Origin: Zipacnadum sp036504235
GTDB taxonomy: Bacteria > Armatimonadota > Zipacnadia > Zipacnadales > Zipacnadaceae
Reading direction: 5' to 3'
DNA: 64,000 nucleotides
Assembly: GCA_036504235.1 (NCBI GenBank)
Contig: DASXVN010000076.1
Span: 1-64,000, forward strand
The stretch's first letter is position 1. Each line of letters opens with the position of its first letter. Below are positions 42,186 through 52,020 of this stretch, piece after piece. The notes under the pieces are model-generated. The model did no database searches. It saw only the letters and a program-made list of their open reading frames with translations, and was not told the origin of the DNA. The translations under genes were made by a program, and so were the position numbers.

Positions 42186-42968
42186 CTACTCGGGCCAGTC
42201 TCCGCCTTGCGCCGCGGTACCCCAGCGCTCACAGGCACCGACGCCATTGCTGCCCGCCGGGTTCAGCGCAAACGGCCCCTGGCCGTCATGGTACCACTTG
42301 GCGTTGCCATCCACGAACAGGAAGTTCTTCCCGCCCACGTGGAACATGATCTCTGAGTACCCCGGCTGCCCCTTCGTGCTGTGGCTCTGGTACACGTTCT
42401 CCCCCAGCGCGTCGCCCCACGAGCCGGGCAGATTCGCGCCCTTTTCGAAGAGCAGCACCGTCGCGGCCGGATCGGGGATCATGGCCTTGTTGCCCCCGGT
42501 GAAGATAGTCGTGACGCCGACCCGCCGCGAGCGCTGCGTGTACCGAGCGATCGCGTAGGCGCGCAACGTGTCCGCCTTGGCTCCGGGGGTCCCGATGACG
42601 GCCTCCGGCATCGGATTAGTGGGGCAGGTCATGATTCCGCTGACCTTCTTCTCCACGTAGTCGCCAATAGTTATGTCCCAGGTGATGATCCCGGCCGCCG
42701 GCTGGTCCTTCGGGGTCGGGGGCGCCATGGGGTTGGGATGGCTGACGCACCACGTGGGGAAGTACTGATAGCTGTCGTTGCAGTACAGCGAGAAGGCCAT
42801 CCCCAAGTTTTTCAGGTGCGAGATGCACTCGACGCGACGCGCGTTATTCCGCGCGTTCGCGATCACCGGGAACAGAATCGCCGACAAGACGGCGATGATC
42901 GCAATCACCACCAGCATTTCCACCAGCGTAAAACCCGTCCGCAGACGGCGGGCTTGGTTCATCTCCAC
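42186..42968 (-). CDS. Type IV prepilin-like protein with H-X9-DG motif
   Basis: The 260-residue protein begins with a class III signal 'RLRTGFTLVEMLVVIAIIAV', which prepilin peptidase would cut before Phe, with Glu5 present. Its soluble domain has 'CISHLKNLGMAFSLYCNDSY' and ends with 'HVGGKNFLFVDGNAKW', an exact H-X9-DG motif. Many paralogues of this kind exist in Armatimonadota, Planctomycetes and Verrucomicrobia genomes, usually presumed to be minor pilins or pseudopilins of a type II secretion-like machine. No pilus assembly gene is nearby. It lies between an OPT-like transporter and a small membrane protein. Confidence 0.9.
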   Translation of the reverse strand: MEMNQARRLRTGFTLVEMLVVIAIIAVLSAILFPVIANARNNARRVECISHLKNLGMAFSLYCNDSYQYFPTWCVSHPNPMAPPTPKDQPAAGIITWDITIGDYVEKKVSGIMTCPTNPMPEAVIGTPGAKADTLRAYAIARYTQRSRRVGVTTIFTGGNKAMIPDPAATVLLFEKGANLPGSWGDALGENVYQSHSTKGQPGYSEIMFHVGGKNFLFVDGNAKWYHDGQGPFALNPAGSNGVGACERWGTAAQGGDWPE

Positions 42969-43087
42969 TCACCTCCGGGTGTGACGCACCCCTGCGGCCA
43001 AGCCGCCGGCCCCTCTCTTCGGCGCCGGCGACTAGATTCTCATCGTGATTATACCCGCTGCCCGGCGGCCCTAAGCAGCGGGCCGCG

Positions 43088-45073
43088 TCAGTAGGGCATT
43101 TGCGAGACGGATTTGCCGATCAGCACCAGCGCCACGGTAACCATACCGACCAACCCCATCCCGCAAGCATAGCCGGCCCACAGTACCGTCGCATACTGCT
43201 TCCACCGCCGCGCTCCCAGCCGCGGGATGAAGTAGTACTGGCTGATAAGCGCCCCCAGGAGCTGCGGGAAGACGAAGTGAGGCAGGATCCCGAAGCTCCG
43301 GATCAGACCGTAAATCAGCAGGATCGGCAGCCGGAAAGCGCGCAGCACACTGTACAGCGCCAGGGCTCCGGCCATGCCGCCCATGAAGTACTCCCATTTC
43401 CAGGCCTGAACGAAGGGGCTCTGTTCCGGGTTCAGGGTGGCCGTATACCAGATGCCGTTCTGCAGCGCCTGCAGGTGCCACATCTTCAGGGCGTACGGAT
43501 ACGCCGTGGAGGGAATCGGCCCCAGCTTCCAGATGAACTGCCAGAAGATCAGACTGGCGAAAATGGTGATTGGCCAGATGGTAATCTCGGCCTTGACCAG
43601 ACTGATGATCTTGTTCCCGGTCAGCTCCAGCACCCGGAACTGCTGCGCCACGTCACCGTGATTGAAGTCCGGAATGGGGGCGAACCAGATGTCAATATTC
43701 TTGTAGCCGCTGAAGATAATCACAGCGTTCTTCAGCATCGGAATACCGATATATTGGCCGGTCAAACCGATCATGCGGGCGTTGACGTACGAGTTGATCG
43801 GGGTCACGATAAACCCGAAGCCCACGATCCACCAGATCGGGAAGTCCGGCACTAGCCAATGGCACAGGAAGACGTATCCCAGCGTGGTGCCCACGTAGAT
43901 GGCGACGGCGATCCACAGCGGGAAATCGCCGCGGCCCGCCGGTGGCGCCCAGGTGGCCGTGCTCTCCTCCCCCGCCCGCCGCGCGCGCACGTTCGCGAAG
44001 TACTGCGTCAGCACCTCGTAGGCCCCCAGGATGGCGACCGCCATCGTGGCGCCGATGCCTACGCTCAGGTAGAAGTCGAGCTGGTTGGCGAACTGCGTCG
44101 AGATCGCGTCCATACCCGGCGTCCACTTGTTGAGGATGCCGGCCCGCTGCAGTTGGGGGTTGATGATGATGGTCGCCAGCGCCGCAATCGCGCTACCCAC
44201 GACCGCCCAGAAGGGAATGACAAAGCCGCCGAGCACCGTACCCAGGTCGGTCATGAAGCCCATCGGCACCGCCGGCCAGATCGACTGGGTACTGCGGGTC
44301 AGGTCCACGAAGGGGATCGGGATAAGCTGCAGCGGCTGGGTCATGATCACGCTGGTGATGGTGGGGATGCCCACGTAGACCGCGCCGAACACCAACCCGA
44401 TCATGGCGCCGATACTGAAGATGCGCCAGCGCCACGTCTCGTCCTTCCCGCCCGCCTCGGCCAGGGCCGTAGCCCCTTGGGCGGTGATGGCCGCGAAGGG
44501 ATAGGGCAGCTTCTCGTAGTCGGAAGTCTCGCGGAACAGCAGGTAGCCGAAGGCGAACCAGTTGAGGCGGTTAAGAATGGTCTGCCCGACGATCAGCAGT
44601 CCGGGCAAGAGCCAGTCGCGGTCAAAGAAGGTGCGGTTGACGATAGCCGCGGAGTTCTCCCGGGGCACCAGCCAGGTCGGGATCTTGTCGGCGATTCCCA
44701 AGCCTTTGGCGGCCTGCGACCGGACGAAGTATTGCCACCAGATCGCCTGCGCAAAAGCGCCGCCGGAGAGGGCCATACCGCCGTACATGGCGGTGAGACC
44801 GGCCGCGATATAGTACAGGATGTAGATCTGCGCGCGATTGAGCCGCACGAAAGAGCGTCGCGCGATCTCTGAGAACAGGATGATGGTCACCCACTGGGCG
44901 GCGTCTCCCAGCGAAATCCCGGCCACCAACCCGAGGTAGATCGCGCCGGGCATCATTACGAAGCCCACGAACAGCGCTCCGGCCAGGGACCGCCCGTCGA
45001 AACCGTCCGTATAGGTTTCGGGCCGCTCCATCAGGCTTCGGTACAGTTCAATTTCGGCGTCTTTGTATGCCAC
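43088..45073 (-). CDS. OPT-like multi-pass transporter (DUF6784/DUF6785 type)
   Basis: The 661-residue protein has about 14 hydrophobic segments, for example 'LAGALFVGFVMMPGAIYLGL', 'DFYLSVGIGATMAVAILGAY' and 'VFLCHWLVPDFPIWWIVGFG'. The 'PPFAAIT'-like 'LPYPFAAITAQGATAL' segment resembles oligopeptide-transporter (OPT) and DUF6785 proteins, which are frequent in Armatimonadota and Planctomycetes. The role is thus likely import of a small organic or metal-bound solute, not proven. I choose GTG 45073 because AGGAGG lies 6 bases before it. It follows the giant permease gene on the same strand (123 bases) and may belong to its transcript. Confidence 0.78.
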   Translation of the reverse strand: MAYKDAEIELYRSLMERPETYTDGFDGRSLAGALFVGFVMMPGAIYLGLVAGISLGDAAQWVTIILFSEIARRSFVRLNRAQIYILYYIAAGLTAMYGGMALSGGAFAQAIWWQYFVRSQAAKGLGIADKIPTWLVPRENSAAIVNRTFFDRDWLLPGLLIVGQTILNRLNWFAFGYLLFRETSDYEKLPYPFAAITAQGATALAEAGGKDETWRWRIFSIGAMIGLVFGAVYVGIPTITSVIMTQPLQLIPIPFVDLTRSTQSIWPAVPMGFMTDLGTVLGGFVIPFWAVVGSAIAALATIIINPQLQRAGILNKWTPGMDAISTQFANQLDFYLSVGIGATMAVAILGAYEVLTQYFANVRARRAGEESTATWAPPAGRGDFPLWIAVAIYVGTTLGYVFLCHWLVPDFPIWWIVGFGFIVTPINSYVNARMIGLTGQYIGIPMLKNAVIIFSGYKNIDIWFAPIPDFNHGDVAQQFRVLELTGNKIISLVKAEITIWPITIFASLIFWQFIWKLGPIPSTAYPYALKMWHLQALQNGIWYTATLNPEQSPFVQAWKWEYFMGGMAGALALYSVLRAFRLPILLIYGLIRSFGILPHFVFPQLLGALISQYYFIPRLGARRWKQYATVLWAGYACGMGLVGMVTVALVLIGKSVSQMPY

Positions 45074-45196
45074 AATCAACCTCCTGCTACACGGGCCGCT
45101 CGCGCGGCCTCCGGAGACCGGCACGCCGGTCTCCGGGCAAGGTCATATTCCGGTGAGGAGGCGGCGCGTCGCCGCGCCTCGCCTGCCTCGGCTAAT

Positions 45197-48100
45197 CTAG
45201 GCCGTATCCTCGGACTGGGGCGGGCCGCTCTCGCCCTCCACCAGCCGCCCTTCCAGCAGGGCCACGGCGTTCTGTCCGTACTCGTCCTTCTGCGCGGCCG
45301 GGAAGGTGCGCCACAGCAGATACTGCTTGCGGATGATGTTCACGAAGTTGCGGGTGACCCGCATCCAGGACGCGTCGTCACCGCTGGCGCGAATGATCCG
45401 CGCCTCGATGGTGAAGATTTCCGGGTCCTCGGTGGGCACGGTCTCCACGTACAGCCGCTCGGAAACGCCCAGGTCGTACGGCGCCAGCCAGACCATCGAG
45501 CCCAGCCGGTAGCCGGGTCCGTTCGGGAAATCCTCCTGGCTCATGACGATCTCCGCCGTCGAGAATTGCCCCAGCGAGTAGTCCGTGTGCGCCAGGAGGA
45601 ACTCGCGCAGGTACATGTTCACGCCCAGCGCCTGGTCGCCGGTAACCGTGAAGGGCAGGCTCATGTTCAGGTTGTCGCCGTCCGGCTCCGGCAGCGACCA
45701 GCGCCGCTCGATACCGGGCATCGCGATGTCCGAGGCCCGCCGCGCCGGGTAGACCACCGAGAGCAGCACGGTGGCCATAATGATCAAGGTCGTCGCTACC
45801 GCCGAGAGCGAGGAGTAGTTCAGGTTCAGGCTCGCGCTCAGGTGGAACATCGTCACGATCTTGGCCGCAGTCTGGCCGACCAGGTAGCCGGCGATGGCCC
45901 CCAGCACGGCGTAGACGCTGGCCTCGGCGATGAATAGCGCCGCGACGTGGTTGGGCGCGAGACCCAGCGAGCTGTAGATGTAGATCTCCTTGACGCGCTC
46001 GTAGACCGACCCCAGCATCGTGTTGAGTACGATGGCGGCCGCGATCAGAATGGGAATGATCAAGTCGCCCATCCCGGCCAGGCTGGTGGAGCTTACCGCG
46101 CTGCACAGGTAAGTCTTGCCGCCCACGCCCGCGTACAGGTTCAGCTCAATGCGGGTGATCAACTTGTTCAGCACCTCGTCGGCGCTCTTGTCGTCCGGCG
46201 TCGCAATGGCTACCGAGCGCAGCGTCGCGTTATGGTCCATGGCGAACTGGTAGGGAACCAGCACGATGCTGTCCGGCCCCAGATGAATGTACTCCTGGGC
46301 GTCACCGCCCTTGCCGGCGCTGCCTCGCGACTCCTCGAGCTGCTGCTGCGCCATCTGCTGCTGCATGACCAAAAAGTCGACCGGCGTCATGACTTCGCTG
46401 TCCATGTCCTGGGCGCTCTTGAAGCGCGACGAGGAGAGCACTCCGATCACGCGCATCTGGTTGCCGAAGACGCTGACGGTCGCGGTCCCGATATCCGACG
46501 GCGCCACAGACAGGGCCTTGGCGACGCCCTCCGGCAGGATGCAGACCCGTTCGTCATTGGGCTGGAACCAGCGGCTGCCCGGGATCAGATACTGTTGCGG
46601 CTTGGTGACCTCGGCCTCCGTCGGCGTCATCCCCAGCATCGCCGTGGCCATGTACTGCGCGGGCCCGCGGCTAATGCTGACGAAGGACTGCTTGCCGATC
46701 TCGGTCGAGAAGTACCAGGCGCGACCGGCCACCTTATACTCGTCGCTAAATTCGGTGACCATCTGCCGGTAGGCGACCTCACCCATCGGCAGCCAGGTCT
46801 TGTCCCGCATCAGCACGCCGTTATACGGCGCCAGCTTGGGGATCAGGATCTTGTTGGCCCGGACGCTGGACACCACGGAGGTGAAGGACATAACCGTGAA
46901 GGTCAGCAAAATCAGCGTCAGGCAGGTCAGGATCGTCCGGGTCTTGCGCCGGCGCATGTTGGAAACGCCCAGGCTGAAGGCCGCGGCCGAGGCGCTCATG
47001 CGGCCTACGTCGGCCTCATGAACCCCGGTCTGTTCATACTTGACCGCCTTCATTTGCTCCTCGAATTTGCTGACGATAATGCTAGTCACCAGCACGCCGA
47101 GGGCTAGAATGATGAAGGCCAGCAGAATTACAATGGAGGTACTAGTCAGCGCAAAAGCAGGATGCACGTAGTACAGCACCGCGAAGATGCCCAGGAAGAT
47201 GCCGCCCGTGCCCAGCAGTTGCCACTTGAGGTCCGGGTGGCCGATCAGCAGCCGCTCCAGGAAGTAGCTGAACGGCAGGAGCAGCGCCATGTAGAAGATG
47301 ATGCCCTTGATGACGTCGTTGGCCGTGGACCGCACGGCCGGGTAGGCCCGCGATTCCAGTGACCACGCCGCCCGCGAGGACGAGATGAACTGGTCATAGC
47401 GCCACTGCTTGAGGAACTCGGAGGCCTTCTCCAGTTCCGCTTTGGCCGCCCCGTGCGCCTCGTCTACCAGGTTGTTGGTGATCCCGTACTGCTTCAGCTT
47501 CTGGATGCGGCTCTCGTCGAGCGTCCACATGTCCCGCGCCACCAGGTACGGGCTCATGTACAGCGCCGGGGTCTCATCCGCCAGGTAGCCGTCCCCGTTG
47601 GGGTTGGCCGCGGTGCTGTTGAGCAGCAGGAAGCGCAGCCCCAGCAGGCTGGCGGCCATGGTCACGCGCAGCTTGGTGCCGGCGGTCGAAAAGACCATCC
47701 CCACCGGCTCGTAGTTGCTCTGCAGCTTCTTCGGCGGCAGCGGCAGGCAGTAGCCGTAGGTGTACGGCTCGGCCTCCAGGCCCGCGTCATATACATAGAT
47801 CTGCGAGAGCAGATCGTAGAACCGCTGGTCCACCATGTCGTACAGCGTAGTCGCCTTCGCCTCGAACATCACGACTGTGGCCGGCTTCACCGGCTGGTCC
47901 ATTTCCATCTCGATCGGGTAGGCGATCGCGCCGTTGACGCCCTGGTCCGGGGCCATCACGATGCCGCCGTCCTGCGGGCTCAGCAGGAAGCCGTCCACTT
48001 TGGTCTTGCCCGCCACCGCGCGTACGTTGGCGACGCCGGCGAGGTCAAAGCGGCCCTTCTCGTCCGCCGAATCCAGCAACTCGGTCCGCACGCCCATGGC

Positions 48101-50158
48101 GCTCTTCTCAACCTTGCGGATGGCCGCGATGCCGCCCACGATCGGGTCGTCCGGGAAGGTGCTGACCGCCGGGTCAAACTGCACAAGCCGGCCCTTGGCC
48201 TCCACGAAGTTGTCCTCCAGCTCAATCTTGAACAGGTCCTGCGGCTGAGTGACGGAGACCATATCGCCGAGCAAGCAGCCCATGAACCGGGCCTGCTCCA
48301 CGACGTTGTCGATGTTCATCGCAGCGGGCAGGTCCATCGGCGTATCCACCAGGGGCCGCCCGTCGTTGATGGTGGCCAGGCCCACGGCGGGCACCCCGGC
48401 CAGCACGCAGATCTCGCTGCCCAGGGCCAGATGCCCGGACATGTACGCCTGCCAGTTCTTGCCCTGCAGGGCGTTGATGCCGTCGGCGAAGCGCTGCGCC
48501 GGATCGACCGACAGCGCCTGCCCGACCAGCGCGGCGTACTCCCGGGCCTTCTTGCCCAGGTCCGCGAACTTCCACTGCATGCCCTCGTTATAGTCGTAGA
48601 AATAGCCCTTGAAGAACATGCCGAAGGCCGGATTGTGGCTGGACAGGTCCACCGAGAACCACAGGTTGACGTCCTCGCTGGTGAAGTCCAGGGCGCCGGT
48701 CAGCGCGTAGACCTTGGCCTCGACGTCCTTGAGCGCCGCCTGCTTCGCGGCGTCGTCGCCCGCCGTCTGGCCCTGAGCGGCCTTGACGGTGGCCTCGGCT
48801 TGGTCGGCGGCCTGGCGAATCAGGGGCGCGCGCTTCTGGAACTCGTCCAGATACGCTTTGCGCTTGGCCACGTCCGCCGCGGGAAGCTGATACACCGACA
48901 GCACGCCCGCGTTGGGGTCGTGCGCCAGGCCCGAGCCGGACTTACTCTCCAGCCGGTCGGCCTTGCTCCGTGCGTCATTGATGCGGCCTAGCAGGCCGCT
49001 GACGCCTCGGAGCTGATCGTCAATGGTGCGGGTCTCAGTGGCCCCCGGCGGGAGCGCGCCCCACAGCCGGTCGGCGATGTCTTCGAGGCCCTTGCGTGAC
49101 TCGTTGGCGATATTGAAGCAATACTTGACATACCCGTCGGCCCGCGCGCCGCGCGTGCGCTGCATCAGGTAGCGCTTCTCGCCGGCCAGCGCCTCAAAAT
49201 GCCCGGAGGTGGCCAGGAAGACGACGGTGCGCTTAGGCGGCTGCGCCTGGAAGGTCTTGACCAGTTGCAGCAGCGTCGCGATCGAGGTGGCCGACTCCGC
49301 CCCCGGCGCGAGGCTAGGGACGATGGACATGGAGTCGTAGTAGGCCTGGATGACGATGCGCTGAGTCTTGAGGCGCGGATCGGTGCCGGGGATCACGCCG
49401 GAGATGTTCTTGGCCGTGACCTTCTGCCACTTCATGTCGCAGTTGACGGTCACATTGACCTGCGGCTGGCTGCGCAGCGTGCCCAGCAGATAGTCGGCCA
49501 CTGCCCGGGGCACCCAGTAGCGGGGAATGTCCGCCGGGATGGACAGGAACTTCTGCTCGGCCTCGCCGCGAATCGTCCCCTCCGGCTCAATGAACAGCAC
49601 GGCGCGGGCGCCCAGCATTGGCGCGTTGAGCCACTCCGACTGACAGTTGAAGTCCATCAGCACGATGCTGCCGGTCACGGGATGTCCGTTGAAGGCCGCC
49701 AGGCTGCCGTCGCCGCCATACAGCAGCGGACCGGTGAGGCCCTCGGGCGGCGTCTGCGGGGTGCGGACCAGATTGGGCCACAGCGGGTAGACGGTGAACT
49801 GCTTGCCGGCCACGCTCAGGGAGGCGGGCTGCTCATCGTTGCCCGGCCGGGGCGACAGGACCGGGAACTCGTCCACGGCCACGTCCTGCAGGCCGGCCGC
49901 GCGGAACTTGGCTTCCACGAGTTGGGCGGTCTTCTCGCAGCCCGGATAGCCGGTCACCCGGCTGCCGAAAGCGGCCAGTTCCTGGATGGTCTGGGTAATT
50001 TCCGGAGCAGAGATCTGCGCGGCGACCTTCGCGTAGTCCGTCTCGGAGGAGAGCGCCACCTCCATTTCCTCCTGGGCCATAGTGGTGAGGTCAGTCACCA
50101 TCAGACCCAGCAGGACAACTACCGCGAATAGGGCCGGCTTCATCATGCGTGATTTCAT
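45197..50158 (-). CDS. Giant M28-peptidase-like/FtsX-MacB permease fusion
   Basis: The 1653-residue protein has a signal anchor (1-28), then an M28 aminopeptidase-like domain (about 45-630) with an inserted PA-like part (about 105-240). The metal-site motifs are altered: 'QAYYDS' where M28 has AHYDS (Tyr273 for His), 'PGAESATS' for GANDDASG, and 'TSGHFEA' for the EE pair. A beta-rich region (about 650-900) follows, then a membrane segment pair near 945-1010, a MacB-like periplasmic domain (about 1040-1340) and FtsX membrane segments (about 1350-1500). With the ATPase and short permease encoded just upstream it would form a LolCDE/MacB-type mechanotransmission complex. No such fusion is familiar to me. 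Confidence 0.85.
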   Translation of the reverse strand: MKSRMMKPALFAVVVLLGLMVTDLTTMAQEEMEVALSSETDYAKVAAQISAPEITQTIQELAAFGSRVTGYPGCEKTAQLVEAKFRAAGLQDVAVDEFPVLSPRPGNDEQPASLSVAGKQFTVYPLWPNLVRTPQTPPEGLTGPLLYGGDGSLAAFNGHPVTGSIVLMDFNCQSEWLNAPMLGARAVLFIEPEGTIRGEAEQKFLSIPADIPRYWVPRAVADYLLGTLRSQPQVNVTVNCDMKWQKVTAKNISGVIPGTDPRLKTQRIVIQAYYDSMSIVPSLAPGAESATSIATLLQLVKTFQAQPPKRTVVFLATSGHFEALAGEKRYLMQRTRGARADGYVKYCFNIANESRKGLEDIADRLWGALPPGATETRTIDDQLRGVSGLLGRINDARSKADRLESKSGSGLAHDPNAGVLSVYQLPAADVAKRKAYLDEFQKRAPLIRQAADQAEATVKAAQGQTAGDDAAKQAALKDVEAKVYALTGALDFTSEDVNLWFSVDLSSHNPAFGMFFKGYFYDYNEGMQWKFADLGKKAREYAALVGQALSVDPAQRFADGINALQGKNWQAYMSGHLALGSEICVLAGVPAVGLATINDGRPLVDTPMDLPAAMNIDNVVEQARFMGCLLGDMVSVTQPQDLFKIELEDNFVEAKGRLVQFDPAVSTFPDDPIVGGIAAIRKVEKSAMGVRTELLDSADEKGRFDLAGVANVRAVAGKTKVDGFLLSPQDGGIVMAPDQGVNGAIAYPIEMEMDQPVKPATVVMFEAKATTLYDMVDQRFYDLLSQIYVYDAGLEAEPYTYGYCLPLPPKKLQSNYEPVGMVFSTAGTKLRVTMAASLLGLRFLLLNSTAANPNGDGYLADETPALYMSPYLVARDMWTLDESRIQKLKQYGITNNLVDEAHGAAKAELEKASEFLKQWRYDQFISSSRAAWSLESRAYPAVRSTANDVIKGIIFYMALLLPFSYFLERLLIGHPDLKWQLLGTGGIFLGIFAVLYYVHPAFALTSTSIVILLAFIILALGVLVTSIIVSKFEEQMKAVKYEQTGVHEADVGRMSASAAAFSLGVSNMRRRKTRTILTCLTLILLTFTVMSFTSVVSSVRANKILIPKLAPYNGVLMRDKTWLPMGEVAYRQMVTEFSDEYKVAGRAWYFSTEIGKQSFVSISRGPAQYMATAMLGMTPTEAEVTKPQQYLIPGSRWFQPNDERVCILPEGVAKALSVAPSDIGTATVSVFGNQMRVIGVLSSSRFKSAQDMDSEVMTPVDFLVMQQQMAQQQLEESRGSAGKGGDAQEYIHLGPDSIVLVPYQFAMDHNATLRSVAIATPDDKSADEVLNKLITRIELNLYAGVGGKTYLCSAVSSTSLAGMGDLIIPILIAAAIVLNTMLGSVYERVKEIYIYSSLGLAPNHVAALFIAEASVYAVLGAIAGYLVGQTAAKIVTMFHLSASLNLNYSSLSAVATTLIIMATVLLSVVYPARRASDIAMPGIERRWSLPEPDGDNLNMSLPFTVTGDQALGVNMYLREFLLAHTDYSLGQFSTAEIVMSQEDFPNGPGYRLGSMVWLAPYDLGVSERLYVETVPTEDPEIFTIEARIIRASGDDASWMRVTRNFVNIIRKQYLLWRTFPAAQKDEYGQNAVALLEGRLVEGESGPPQSEDTA

Positions 50159-50290
50159 CAGACCGAAGTCACCGCCTCGATAACTCTTTCAACTGGGTGG
50201 CGCCGCCTCGCCCCAACGCTGCGTCCGGGGAGACGGAGTTGCCGTGCCGTCGCGACCTCCGGCCGCGACCGCTCGCCGGCGCGGGACCGC

Positions 50291-51187
50291 CTAATGCTCC
50301 TGGCCGCCCATGATACCAACGGCAAGTTCGATATCCTCGCGCCGTTCGATTCGCTCGATGGCCCCGTCGCGGATGTGCACGACGCGGTCGGAAACGTCAA
50401 TCATCTTCAGATCGTGGGTAGCGGAGATAATCGTAACGCCGCTCTCAACGTTCAGCTCCTTGAGCAGGTCAATGATCTCCTTACCGGTCAGCAGGTCCAG
50501 GTTGCCGGTCGGCTCGTCGGCGAGGATGATCGCCGGGCTGTTGGCCAGCGACCGCGCCACGGCCACGCGCTGCTGCTGTCCGCCCGATAGCTCATTGGGC
50601 TTGTGGTGCAGGCGGCCGCCGAGGCCTACCAGTTCCAGCAGCATCCGCCCGCGCTCCAGCATCTCATCGCTGCTCGCGCCGGCGAAGATCATCGGCAGGG
50701 TGACGTTCTCCAGCGCCGTCATTACCGGGATCAGATTGAAGGTCTGGAAAATGTAGCCGATGGTGCGGCAGCGCTGCCAGGCCAACTCCTGCGCGCTAAG
50801 CTGCGCCATGTCCGTCTCGTTGATGTAGCACGAGCCGGAGGTCGGCTTGTCCAGGCCGCCCACCAGGTTGAACAGGGTGGACTTGCCGGAGCCGGAGGGG
50901 CCCATGATGGACAGATACTCCCCACGGCGGATGTCCAGGTCCACGCCTTTGAGCGCCGGGACCTCCACATCCCCCATCTTGTAGATTCGCGTCAGGCCGC
51001 GGGTCCGCACGATATACTCGTGAGTGGTCACCGAGTCATCGCGCACCAGGTCAGCGGCGCGCTTGCGCAGGTTGCGCGAGGCCGCCTCCAGCACCCCGGT
51101 CATATCCGCGTGACACTCCGGGCAGACCGTGACCAGCCCCGTCGTCTCGACTTCGTGACCACATTCCGCACACACGTATTTGGCCAT
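50291..51187 (-). CDS. ABC ATPase (LolD/MacB-type) with N-terminal zinc ribbon
   Basis: The 298-residue protein opens with a treble-Cys zinc ribbon, C6-x2-C9 ... C22-x2-C25, then a helical linker and the nucleotide-binding domain: Walker A 'GPSGSGKST' (96-104), 'LSGGQQQRVAVARSLANSP' and Walker B 'IILADEPTGNLDLLTG'. This is the LolD/MacB/FtsE class that works with FtsX-fold permeases. The zinc ribbon is an uncommon addition and may sense metal or redox state or bind a partner. AAGGAG precedes the ATG at 51187. The two FtsX-type permeases encoded on either side are its natural partners. Confidence 0.93.
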   Translation of the reverse strand: MAKYVCAECGHEVETTGLVTVCPECHADMTGVLEAASRNLRKRAADLVRDDSVTTHEYIVRTRGLTRIYKMGDVEVPALKGVDLDIRRGEYLSIMGPSGSGKSTLFNLVGGLDKPTSGSCYINETDMAQLSAQELAWQRCRTIGYIFQTFNLIPVMTALENVTLPMIFAGASSDEMLERGRMLLELVGLGGRLHHKPNELSGGQQQRVAVARSLANSPAIILADEPTGNLDLLTGKEIIDLLKELNVESGVTIISATHDLKMIDVSDRVVHIRDGAIERIERREDIELAVGIMGGQEH

Positions 51188-51246
51188 TGCCTTCGCTCCT
51201 TGTTGGTCCCGCCCTGCCCGCACGAGCCGGGCAACTCCGGCCGACC

Positions 51247-52005
51247 CTAGATCTCCGACCGCAGAGCGGCCGCCGGCGGCATCTGCGCCGCCCGTATCGC
51301 GGGCGGAATCGCCGCCATCAGACTCAGGACGGCGCCGATCACCACGGACGCCACCATGTAGCCCGAAAGCTGCGCCCAGTTGACCTGGCCGACCACGCCG
51401 AAACCGTACTTTATCCCGTAAAACAGAATCACAAACAGCGAGCCGACAATCAGGCCCGCCACGGACCCCAGCACGCCGACCACGGCGGCCTCAATCAAAA
51501 AGAGCCGCACAATGAATGAATCGAGGGCTCCTAAACACTTCATCGTCCCAATTTCCTGGAACCGCTCCGTGACCGACATCAGCATGGAGTTGGTGATCCC
51601 GATGCCGCAAACCAGCAGCGACATGATGACCAGCCAGAGCTGGCGCGCGGCCTTTTCCTTGGCCGTTGCGGCCAACTGCTCGGCGGTCTGCTTTTGGCTA
51701 GCCTCGGTAGTCGCGGAGCCGGCGGTGCCGCGCACCGTCTCGGCGGCTTGCGCCACCGACTGCTCCTGCTGGACGCGAGCCTTCTCGACTCCCTCGCTAA
51801 AGATGTGGTCCGACCACACGTAGCTCAGGAAGGCCACGCCGAGGATGATGCCGGTGGCGGTGATGCCGGCCCGCCCCAGTCGCAGCAACACGCTCTTGGT
51901 GCTGATGCGGAAAGCGTCGCTCCAGGGCAGCATGATCTGCCGCTGCACGACCAGCGATTTCTCGCCGCCGCCGCCGCCCAATTCCGCCAGTTTCTTCACG
52001 TCCAT
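51247..52005 (-). CDS. Short FtsX-fold ABC permease
   Basis: The 252-residue protein has four membrane segments in the FtsX pattern: TM1 near residues 45-65 ('AGITATGIILGVAFLSYVW'), then a short periplasmic region of only about 55 residues, which is Gln/Ala/Lys-rich and probably coiled, in place of the large MacB periplasmic domain. TM2 to TM4 follow, including 'LLVCGIGITNSMLMSVTERF' and 'EIGTMKCLGALDSFIVRLFL'. It is the small permease half of a heterodimer with the giant permease. The ATG at 52005 has only a weak ribosome site; the leader before it can fold. Confidence 0.9.
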   Translation of the reverse strand: MDVKKLAELGGGGGEKSLVVQRQIMLPWSDAFRISTKSVLLRLGRAGITATGIILGVAFLSYVWSDHIFSEGVEKARVQQEQSVAQAAETVRGTAGSATTEASQKQTAEQLAATAKEKAARQLWLVIMSLLVCGIGITNSMLMSVTERFQEIGTMKCLGALDSFIVRLFLIEAAVVGVLGSVAGLIVGSLFVILFYGIKYGFGVVGQVNWAQLSGYMVASVVIGAVLSLMAAIPPAIRAAQMPPAAALRSEI

Positions 52006-52020
52006 AGTGCGTTCACCACC

